Assembly: GCA_907163345.1 (NCBI GenBank) | Contig: CAJQUN010000056.1 | Location: 2,976,001-3,040,000 of the forward strand | DNA from: Haberlea rhodopensis | Taxonomy: Eukaryota; Streptophyta; Magnoliopsida; Lamiales; Gesneriaceae | Direction: 5' to 3' | Length of the DNA stretch: 64,000 nt | In this document: positions 46,627-56,494 of the stretch, in pieces | Layout of the letters: every line of letters begins with the position of its first letter | Position numbering within the stretch: the first letter of the stretch is position 1 | The notes under the pieces: model-generated | Told to the model about the DNA's origin: nothing | What the model saw: the letters and a program-made list of their open reading frames with translations, nothing else | Databases searched by the model: none | Position numbers and translations under genes: made by a program

Positions 46627-48615
46627 TGTAATGCCCCCGAATTGATTAATTGCTTTTAAGACATTAATTATGTTCATGTGATTAATTATGGTAATAATTG
46701 ATCTTGTATGAGGATGTAATTAGCATTGTGGTGAACTGCTTTTTAAGTGCCATGTTATGATATTTTATTCATCATGCTAAATGTTGGGGTACAAGTTAAT
46801 TAAAGGACTTTAAACCTTTACCCCACTACATTGCATTTCACTTTACCTTTTAACACTCTATCCCCAAATCATCTCCCCAAAAACCCTCTCTTCCCCTCAA
46901 ACTCGTTTTTGCCTTCAAGGTGGACAAGAAGTCCTTGTAAAAGCTTCACTCTTGTGATTCTTGGTAAGATTTAAGACCTAGGATGTTTATATATCACTCC
47001 TTGTTGATCTTGTAGTGTTTGATTTGAGTTTGGAATGGTTTTGAAGGGTTTTGAAATGGGCTTGTTGGGGGTTGGTATGATTTTTTAAAGGATGTTTGAT
47101 TTTTGGTGGTTTAATGATGTTTGAGGAAGGTTTTGAATGTTTTTATGTTGTTGAGTTGTTGGAATAAATGTTGTTGGGGTTGGTGAAGTTTTAATGTGTA
47201 AAAATGGTGGATTTTCGAAGTGCAGAGGCTGGCGATCGATCGCCCGTTTTTGGCGATCGATCGCGAGCCAACAGTAGGCTCCAGAAGCCTTTGGCGATCG
47301 ATCACCACTTTTGGGCGATCGATCGGTGATGATGGCGATCGATCGCGCCAAGTATGGCGATCGATCGCCGAAGATGAAATTTTTCACCCTCTTCCAGTAT
47401 GATCTCGCGATCGATCAGGCCTGGGCGGCGATCGATCGCGAGTTGTAAAAATATGTTTTTTTGATTATTTTGTGGGATTTTTGAATATTGGACCATAATT
47501 GGCTCCTAATATTGATTTGTATGGTTGTGTAGAACCATCCCAGGTACCCACAACTTCGAGGAGATAAAGTGCTGCAACTTCACCATATTTTGAAAAGGTA
47601 CGTAAGAAACGTACGGGCATCAAACGGTAACATATTCCTAAACTATGACTATGCATTGATTGCATAAGTATTTATGATGATGATTATGATGAATAAGTTT
47701 ATAATGATGATGTTGTGATAAATGAAGATGATATGATGTTACGATGACAATTATGATAAGATGATGATGTTAAGAGATGATGATGCTTACAAGATGATAA
47801 TGTATGTTTAACTATGCTATTTAGAATGGTTGAATGTCCGGTGGCTATTATGGGCAAGCGAGGAAGGTACTTGCCGCTCACATAACTAAGCGAGGGGGTA
47901 CATCCGCTATCAAGGCGTAGCGAGGGGTATCATCCGCTAAGCGAGGGGGTACATCCGCTATCAAGGCGTAGCGAGGGGTATCATCCGCTGAACAAAGAGA
48001 TACATCCGCTATCAAGGTGTAGCGATGGGTATCATATGATGTGTTATGTCGAGCGAGGGGCGAATTGTGCCGCTGTCATAATAGAACCCGGACAGTCCCA
48101 TTTCTAATTAATATAGTTTGTTGTGAGCATATTGTGAAGTATGATTTTAATCTTTTATGTCAAGAACTAATGATCATATGCATAACTATGAAACGGGGAC
48201 AACCAAAGAGGGATAATACGATTAACCAGGAAGTATATGTTATCAATTATTTCTATGCATTTATTTATATGCCATTAACTTATGATGCTAAGTAACGATG
48301 TACATGCTCATGATGGGTTGTTCCTGTAGGTACACTTTTGGACCAAGACTAAGGGTCGGGTTGAGACAGTGAGCTAAAGGAGCATAAAAGAAGATAGATT
48401 ACAGGATTTCTTTTTGGATAGTTTCTACTCTAGGAGTAGTATAATTCTATCGATATACTTCATTTTGAGGATGTAATTAATTTAACTTTTGAAAATGTAT
48501 TCTTGGCATGTAATCTGGTTAGCTCAAACTGCAACCGGAACCCTAAGATGTCATTAATGCGTGTTTAGTCCATGAATTGTGTATTAAGATGATGTTAAGG
48601 TAGGAAGACCCTACA
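46627..48615 (+). repeat. LTR B (5')
   Basis: 1989 bp, TGTAATGCCCCCGAATTG to GACCCTACA. It holds the GCGATCGATCGC array (47231-47442), the gtagaaccatcccaggtaccc block (~47528), AAAAG|GTACGTAAG at 47597/47598 and a ~70-bp GATGATG-rich stretch. An AGCG/CGCT hairpin array follows (47850-48075) with units such as TAGCG-aggggtatcatc-CGCTA. Confidence 0.9.
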
Positions 48616-48811
48616 TTAGTGGTATCAGAGCAGTGGTTAGAGAACCCGGGAATGAGTGAAGGGTAGCCTTAGCAATAGGTTGGCTAGGTGCTTACTTTTA
48701 ACATGTTATGTTATATATGAAGTATATGGCTGTTATGATAACATGTTATGGCTTTCTAACGATGTATATATGAACTGCTTTTGGGTCTTGTTGTTAACCC
48801 TTATGTTGCAG
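47598..48811 (+). other. Putative leader intron of element B
   Basis: Donor AAAAG|GTACGTAAG (GT at 47598-47599) matches the 5' splice consensus. A branch-like gttaac and acceptor ttatgttgcag end at 48811, one base before the gag ATG at 48813. Splicing would remove the hairpin array and primer region from gag mRNA. Similar pairs exist in three other elements of this window. Not tested. Confidence 0.45.
48620..48636 (+). promoter_or_regulatory. Primer-binding site, tRNA-Met(i) type (element B)
   Basis: TGGTATCAGAGCAGTGG, four bases after LTR B. Confidence 0.88.
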
Positions 48812-48812
48812 T

Positions 48813-49751
48813 ATGGTAGCAAATATCGACATTGGCGACGCGGTAAGTGTTAATGCTAGTGCGGGGCGCACAAATCCCCTACCCCCGCCAGCCCTAGGCG
48901 AAGAGCCGTCCGAGCAACAGTTATTGCCGGGAGAGTTGAGTTTGACTCAATTCCTAGCGTATCGGCCCCCGATATTTGAAGGGACTGAAACAGGGGAGCG
49001 AGCCGAGGAATGGCTAGAAAGAATTGAACAAATATTTGTGGCAGCCCCGTGTGCAAAGACGGCCTGGATAAAGCTAGCAGAGTTCCAATTAGCCAAGAAG
49101 GCACTGATGTGGTGGAAGACCACCGTGATTGAACAGGAGGCACAGGGTCAAGAAGTAAACTGGAAACTGTTTAGAACTAGATTTCTGGCCCGATACTTTT
49201 CAGCGGCTGCACGTCAGGCTAAAGAGGATGAGTTTACTAAATTGAAGCAAGGTACCATGCCGGTGTCAGATTATGCCCTCCACTACTGTTCTCTACTTAG
49301 ATATGTACCTCATATCGCCGCCGACACTCAAGCAAAAATGAGGAACTTTATGAAGGGCTTGAGGCCGGAACTTTATGATAGGGTGATTACATATGGCCCT
49401 ACTTGCTTTGACGATGCACTTACACGGGCTGAGTTAGCCGAACTGGGGGTTGGTGCATACCCTGATGCTGTACCACCTCCAGCACCCCCTCAGAAATCTA
49501 CTTCCGACAATTTGAAGCCAAGGGGTGATCAGTTTAAGCCTGGGGGGAACACTTCAGCGTCTAGATTCAGTGGTAGGAGGCCCGAGAACCGATGGAAAGG
49601 AAACCGCAGGAATGACGCCCCACCAAGAAGAGGACAGTCTCGGGGAGGCAGTGTTTGGGAGGTCCAATGCTCTCTTTGTGGGCAACCACATCTGACGAAG
49701 AATTGTGTAGGATGTTATGTTTGTGGCGACAGAGGCCACTTTGCTCGACAG
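48813..49751 (+). CDS. gag: Element B gag, 5' part (interrupted)
   Basis: Open frame from MVANIDIGDAVSVNASAGRT. Capsid motifs are FLAYRPPIFEGTETGERAEEW, ALMWWKTTV and RFLARYFSAAARQAKEDEF. Knuckles are CSLCGQPHLTKNC and CYVCGDRGHFARQ, where the final Cys codon is at the insertion point. No stop interrupts it before copy 2 enters at 49752. The five bases gacag at 49747-49751 are duplicated at 59005-59009, so the frame resumes at 59010. It is closely similar to the gag at 21381-22459. Confidence 0.9.
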
Positions 49752-52257
49752 TGTGATGACCAGGGATTATAGATGTTAATCCCGGAGTGTTAATAACCCC
49801 TAAAGTTGTTCTTACGTGGCGATTTGGAGTTTAATCGCGGTGTTGGGCCTTTCGGGCTCGTCTTTTTGGGTAGTTGGGATCGTTGGATCCCGAGGTTGAG
49901 ATTGTATTCTCATTTGGGTGAAAAACCTAAGAGTTGGGTTTTTAGTGTGACTCGGGATCTGGGGTGCTTTGTGTGGGCACCGGTAGGGGGTTTTGGAGTT
50001 AGAGAGAGAATTTTTGAAAACAGATGATTTTTAATGAATCATGATGTATTTGTGGGGCTATTAGTATTTCGGGGTATTTTTGCTATAAATACCAGTTGAA
50101 CCCGAGATTTTAATTATTGGAAGCATTTTTCCTCACCTTGCCGTCTCTCTCTCCCCGCGCCCATTTCCCGTCGCCCCAACCCCCGCGCGTAAAAGCGCCG
50201 CACCCGCCGCCGTCTGGCTGCCTTCCGGCGTGTCCGACCCACCAACGGCTTCGTCTCGTCCAGGCGCAGCTTTCCACACCAACAATTCGAAGTTTCGTCG
50301 AGAATCGCGTTCGGATTTGCCAGAAAAGCGCAAGGGTTCGAAAGTTCGAATTTGTCCGATTTGGGGCTCGATTTTTGGTACGTTTTTTGGGCTTTTCTTC
50401 AGGCGTTTTTGGGGCGTTTTGTGCTATTATTTGGGTCGAAAATTTCATACCTTGTGTTTCAAAAATTTGTTGCCAATTGGTTCGAAATTGTGTTGGGTTT
50501 TTTCGAAAATCTTGCTGATTTTTGGATAGATTCTTATGCTTCACATGGTTCAGCTTTTGAGTCTCTTTGGTGATGCTTATGGTTCGAATTTTGCCCTGTA
50601 TGCATGAGGGTTTGGGTTCGAAAATTGGGGTTTTGGCAGGAGGGGCGATTATTCATGTTGTTGATTGATTAATTCATGTTTTAGATGAATTATGGTGCTT
50701 ATTTGGGTTCGATTTGTGTTGTTAGGGTTCGAAAATTTATGGGGAGTTCTTGAGCAATTTTCGTAGATGTCTCATTCGATTTCCCTCCCTGCATGTGCTC
50801 TACCCCGGGTCTTTTAAATGGTAAATTGTCGTGTGTTGACAATAATTTTCTGTATGAGGATTATGGGTGTGCTTGAGCATGGGTTGCATGTTCGTAAATA
50901 ATTGTGAATTATTTATCGTGTTAGCACATCGTTCCTCGGGGCATGGAACTCGAGCAGGGTTTGGCTCGAACTTCGGAGATTTAAGGTACGTTTAGCGTAC
51001 GAGCATATCTTTAATTTATATCTTTGCAAGTGTGATGCATGATATTGTATATATAGGTGACAACCTATAGGGTAAGGGAAATGAAACTTGATTTGTTATG
51101 TGTTTAACGTGAGGAAATACATGTTGCCACTATGAAGCGAGCAAATGATGAGATGTGGCATTTGACTAGATATCCAAGATATCTATATTCCATTCCCTAT
51201 TATTATGAATAGGAACAGAGACGTAAGTTAATCAAGGAGTTGATTAATTGGTAATGAAAGTTAAGGAAATCTCTACATGATATCTAGAATTACGATAATT
51301 CTTTGAAAAAGAAAATGAAATGAGATGTTGTAAATCTGAAACTGGCTAGGGTTAACCAATGTGATTAACTGCATATTCAGGATTTGATGATTTATCTGTT
51401 TTGAGGACAGGGATATTACAGGGGTACGCTAGGATGAGGATGATACCATCCAGGAAGTGTCACATATGTTCCGCAATAGTTACATTTTTGTAAATTATGT
51501 ATTATGTCATTATGATTATGAAATTGTGGAATTGGTATGCTCACCCCGTATGGGTGCTGTCTCTGTTGGGACAGGTGAACAGGTACATCAATGGTTTGGA
51601 GCTGAGCTCGAGCTGTTGATTGGAGGTACTCCCAGGATCATGGTACCAGGGCTTGATGGAGCACGGTATCGTATAGTGTACTTATATACACCTGAGGATT
51701 ATATACACATTCATGATGCTCGCATGTGAGCACGGTTATACTTGTATATGGGTTGTATATAAAGGCATGAGCCTTCCTCTCTTTCATTCTATATGCATGC
51801 AATTAAGGGTAGAATTGCTAATGATATGAGAGTCATTTGTGTATTATGTGGGTGTTGAAACCCACTTTAGTTGTCTTATTGTGTGGTGTCTTCCCTGGCT
51901 GGGAATTTACTTCGTGTTCTGTATTCTGTTGAGTATTGTGTATTCCCTGGCCGGGAATTATATTATGTGATGTGCTTTTGTTTCGGGATAGCTCAATTTA
52001 TGGGGAGACTCTGCCCAAATTTTTATAAAAGTCCACAATGTAAAAAGTGGTGTAAAGGGGATGGTAATGGGCGAACTTTATGAGTCTAATTGTTGTTAGG
52101 ATGATGATCTTATAACATTGAGTATTAAAGAAAATTTTGTATTTGCCATTCAATGGTAAAGTATCATCTGAGTTTCCCGATCGATTTTTATTGAAAGCAT
52201 GTGCCACATATATTGATTAATACACTAATCAAGGGTTAAGGGCTTGGGGTCCTTACA
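49752..52257 (+). repeat. Copy 2 5' LTR
   Basis: 2506 bp, TGTGATGACCAGGG to GGTCCTTACA. TATAAAT box at 50094-50100, followed by a C/T- and then GC-rich leader-like segment (50130-50340). That segment opens frames on both strands (50110-50544) that repeat in the other LTR and are not genes. It carries donor-like TTAAG|GTACGT at 50996. Unlike copy 1 it lacks the GCGATCGATCGC array. Confidence 0.92.
50094..50100 (+). promoter_or_regulatory. TATA box, copy 2 5' LTR
   Basis: TATAAAT in tttttgctataaatacc. Start of transcription expected ~30 bp on, at the C/T-rich leader. The 3' LTR has the same box at 56827-56833. Confidence 0.65.
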
Positions 52258-52261
52258 TTAG

Positions 52262-52278
52262 TGGTATCAGAGCAGTGG
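52262..52278 (+). promoter_or_regulatory. Primer-binding site, tRNA-Met(i) type (copy 2)
   Basis: TGGTATCAGAGCAGTGG, four bases after the LTR. Confidence 0.88.
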
Positions 52279-52726
52279 TTGCTCATTGGGGCTGTTAAGG
52301 GCCTAGGAAGTTATTGATAGCACATATTTATGCATGATGGCATTAATGTTGTACGGCATAACTAATTGTTTATGTGCTTTTATGATATGAAAAGTGGTAT
52401 TGCTAACCATTGTGGGTGCAGGAATCGTGTGGAACACGATATGATGGCATTAATAGTGATGTCTGGCACTCCGTGTGTTACGTGCCAAGGAATCTGATTT
52501 TGGTAAGAAAATCAGGGAAAAGAAAGATATGATGTATTGTCTGAGGACAGACTGGGTAGACAACCGACAGTGGAATACTTCGGTATGGTCTCAGTTATTA
52601 TTGAATATACTAATGCGTTTGTTCATGTAATGTTCAAGCAAGGAAGGTACGTAAGAAACGTACGGGCATCGGACTGTAAACCATACTTCTATACTATGAT
52701 TATGCAATGATTGCACAAGTATGTAT

Positions 52727-52993
52727 GATGTTTATGATGATGATTATGATGAATAAGTTTATGATGATGATGTTTATGATGATTAAAGATGATATGATGT
52801 TTATGATGATGATTATGATGAATAAGTTTATGATGATGATGTTTATGATGAGTAAAGATGATATGATGTTTATGATGATGATTATGATGAATAAGTTTAT
52901 GATGATGATGTTTATGATGAGTAAAGATGATATGATGTTTATGATGATGATTATGATGAATAAGTTTATAATGATGATGTTTATATGATGTTT
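52727..52993 (+). repeat. 69-bp minisatellite, ~4 units
   Basis: The landmark gaataagttt recurs at 52751, 52820, 52889 and 52958. Units are built of gatgatgat/tttatgatg words. A single copy of a similar stretch occurs in LTR B (47650-47800), its likely source. Confidence 0.9.
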
Positions 52994-53000
52994 ATATAAT

Positions 53001-53340
53001 GATACGATATTATTATGTGGTAAGATGCCACGGGGTAAGATGCCCCACATGGTAAGAGGCCATGCGATATTATTATGTGGTAAGATGCCACGGGGTAAGA
53101 TGCCCCACATGGTAAGAGGCCATGCGATATTATTATGTGGTAAGATGCCACGGGGTAAGATGCCCCACATGATAAGAGGCCATGCGATGTTATTTGTGGT
53201 AAGATGCCACGGGGTAAGATGCCCATATGGTAAGATGCCATACGATATTATTATGTGGTAAGATGCCACGGGGTAAGATGCCCATATGGTAAGAGGCCAT
53301 ACGATATTATTATGTGGTAAGATGCCATAAGACGTTATGA
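53001..53340 (+). repeat. 60-bp tandem array of three different hairpins
   Basis: About 5.5 units. Each has GTGG-taagatg-CCAC (for example 53077-53091), GGGG-taagatg-CCCC (53092-53106) and ATGG-taagagg-CCAT (53109-53123). The loop sequence is kept while the stem changes in complementary fashion. Confidence 0.9.
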
Positions 53341-53483
53341 TGCTATGATGTTAATCAATTACGTTAAGATCTAATGATTACGTGCATGAATATTTGAAAC
53401 AAGGACAATAAAAGTGGGTTAATGTGTTTAACCAGGAAGTGTACTTCATCTAGATTCATGCATTTCTTTATTTATGTACATTT

Positions 53484-54180
53484 TCTATGATGATTGGCGA
53501 TGGTTTATACCGCCGGACACGGATGATAGCGGTGATGTATTCCGCTGTGTCGATTGATGATGTTTCATCTCTTTATGATGATTGGCGATGGTTTATACCG
53601 CCGGACACGGATGATAGCGGTGATGTATTCCGATGTGTCGATGATGATGATTCATTTCTTTATGATGACACGGATGATAGCGGTGATGTATTCCGCTGTG
53701 TCGATTTATATTCATTTCTTTATGAGGACACGGATGATAGCGACGATGTATTCCGCTGTGTCGATGATGATGATTCATTCCTTTATGATGATGGGCGATG
53801 ATTCATATCGCCAGACACATGTATAGCGATGAGACATTCCGCTGTGTCGGTTGATGATGGTTCACGCCGTTGAGCATATGTATATGATGATTTACGATGA
53901 CTCGTTCTTCTATGAGGATTGGCGATGATTCGTGCCGCCGGATATGTTGATAGCGATGCCTCTTTCCGCTATTATGTGGACGATGATTCATGCTCAGGTG
54001 TATAGCGAGGTTTCATGCCACTTATTATATGACGAGGTATCATGCCGTCGATCTTATAGCGATGGATTGTGCCGCTATGTACTCAGCACAGGATTTTGCC
54101 GCCTTCGAGCGATGGGTGCTGATTACGCACTATTACCGAGTGACGGAGACAGGTATGCCGCTATCTTGTTAGCGATGAGG
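53484..54180 (+). repeat. GGCG/CGCC and AGCG/CGCT hairpin array
   Basis: Irregular repeats such as GGCG-atggtttatac-CGCC and AGCG-gtgatgtattc-CGCT separated by gtgtcgatgatgatt-type spacers. Corresponds to 34260-35400 of copy 1. Confidence 0.85.
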
Positions 54181-56494
54181 TATGGAATATTGCTATTCTA
54201 TTAGCATTATTGTAGCTAGCATGTGTTGATATGCATGTTTTATTATGACTATTTTATTAGCATAATGGTGGATGGCATACGTTGATGTACATGGACCGTC
54301 ACGAGTTGACTAGGTTGTTTGGATGTCATTGTTGACATGTATCGTCACTAGTTGACGATGCCTTAGATGCCATATGTGGGCATGTGTCGTCACGGGATGA
54401 CGATGACGATGGTGTAGGAGATGTCTTATTAGACATGCATCATCGTTACGATGAACAATGCGTTGAGTATACGTATTCAGTTGTATGCCTTGGGTGCCAG
54501 TGCCGAGCACAAGGTGGTGTTTACGTCACCGGTCGACATGACCCTTATACCGAGCGGGTTGCTCGAGGAATGAATGGACGCGCTGTACATGTGATTGTAC
54601 CGCAGCATATGTTTGAGGTGATCATATTACGAGTGATGATACCCTTGGGGTATGCTCGTTGGAATGGCTTTTTGGCCATGTAATTTGACGACAGGAGTAA
54701 TCATGGAGGAAATTACTCGCTTTCTGTCGATATGACATGTGGTAGACATGGTCACACCACCCTTGAGGGTGTAGAATGGGTCCTAAAGGATTAGGATCAG
54801 GTTACGTTAAGTACATAGGGACACTGGAGTGTCCAGAGTGTATCGGCATTAGAGGAACGTTGGGTACAGACCCACTACTCTATTGATTTTTTTTCTTCCC
54901 ACGGTATGGTATGCCGTACGGAAACGTCCGTCTTGTTGGTAGGTTTGAGGTAAACCTAAAGAGGCAGAGACTAGTTGTCTGCCGCGTGTGTGCAGCACCA
55001 TGATGGGCTTGCTAGAGCCGTTATACTGCTCGTTGGAATCAAGTTTGACAAATCGTAAGGTGATATGATGTGGATTGTGGTGGACTCTAGTAGTCACCAT
55101 GTCATTTGAAGTTGAGGTTGTGTATGCCTCACTGAAACGTGTATACGTTTATGTTTAATCTTGGTGAGACTTGTCTGGGACAGCTCATGATGTTGGAGTA
55201 CCAACAAGAGAGTCATCAAGTCGTTGTTGACTCGATCTGAGGGAATCCGTGTATTTGGGATGCAATGGGTGCTATTGTATCCAGGTTTTCCGAACGGTGA
55301 TTCGAGACTAGTGGATCTCGAGTTCGATGACACTTCCCTTGTGAGGAAGGAGGTAGTATTATACCTATTTTGGAATCTTTGAAAGATTCGGTAAGTTGGT
55401 GCATGTGGTGTTGATTTTGGGAATCACGCCGTGTTGTTGATCGTCGATAATCATTCTTCACTGGATGGGAATGACTCAGAATTGACGGTTGTGTTTGGGG
55501 CATAGGGGTATGTTGTAGATACCCGAGCCAAGTGCATTGAGTATGCATGTGGTGTCCGTGCTTAGGCAGGTATATCGATGAGTATAAGGATGCCAGTTAT
55601 TGATTTCCTTTTGTCAAGCATATAGTTATGCTATTTTTTTTGGATGGTTAAATCTCTGATGAGAGATATGGAACACCTTGAGATTGGGAATCTCCATGGT
55701 ACGATAATTATGAGGAATAATCGTGAAGTTAGTTGACTTCCCTTGAGGAGGGATTACCTTGTGTGGGTTGAGGTGTTTCCTTGTTGGTGTTTCCCTTCGA
55801 GTTTTCGATAGCCTTCCCAAGTTTGGATTGTTAAATCCTAGGATTATCAAGGGATGGCAGGAATTCGGATTGGTTGGGTGTCGCTGTCGACACAAGCGTT
55901 GAGGATGCAATGGGTTTATTGCATGTCCTTTCAGAATTTGAAACTCTGTGGAGTTTCGATTGTTTATTTATGACCAAGATGTGGTTCTTGGAATATCCGG
56001 AGGTGGACATCTTGTGAGATGTCTTTTGTGTGAATCTGTGGCCGTGAGTTGCCCAAATTGAGTTGCAATGATGCGACTGCTCCTTCGATGGAGGAGGTTT
56101 GAAAGTGGAAACCAGGTTTGGTATGTGTACACCGTGGTATACTAGTGTTTCCCTCGTAACGATGTATGTTAGACATCGTGAGTCATGGTAGAGACGTCAT
56201 TGAATTGAATGATATCTACGATGGAATCGGGAGCGATTCAAATCCTTGCAGTTTCAGTTGACTAACTGCTTTTGGATTGTTAGCGTTATGTTGTGCCGAC
56301 GCTCCTTCGTTTTTGGTGGACTGGAAGGTTATTTCATTCCAGAGTTTGGTGCGAGGTGGGTACCCTCGCGTTTTTTAATACGATTCTGATATAGTCAAGA
56401 ATCGAGGTTATGGCTTCATGTTGTTGTGTAGCCTGGGTGTTATGTGATACACCGGTGCTAATTTCGAGGACGAAATTCTTTTAGTGGGGGATAT

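Larger units (their letters stand above)
52258..56494 (+). repeat. Copy 2 internal region: serial short hairpins, no ORF
   Basis: After a leader with an acceptor-like tgggtgcag (AG at 52420-52421), the region holds: an LTR-derived module ggtacgtaagaaacgtacgggcat (52645-52670); a 69-bp minisatellite; a 60-bp hairpin array; a GGCG/AGCG hairpin array (53484-54180); CGTCA/TGACG hairpins (54290-54470); then isolated hairpins every ~40-60 bp to the PPT. Examples: AGTAAT/ATTACT (54696-54717), AGGTTT/AAACCT (54941-54957), GGCAGA/TCTGCC (54963-54983), GAGATT/AATCTC (55680-55694), GACATCT/AGATGTC (56006-56023), GCAGTT/AACTGC (56248-56269), CGATTCT/AGAATCG (56381-56404). No frame longer than ~110 codons shows a domain. 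Confidence 0.78.

Noticed and set aside
50110..50544. Overlapping 130-145-aa frames on both strands, repeated at 56853-57287
   Set aside because: They lie in the GC-rich leader of the copy 2 LTRs. Frames on both strands with no domain indicate GC-rich stop scarcity, not genes.
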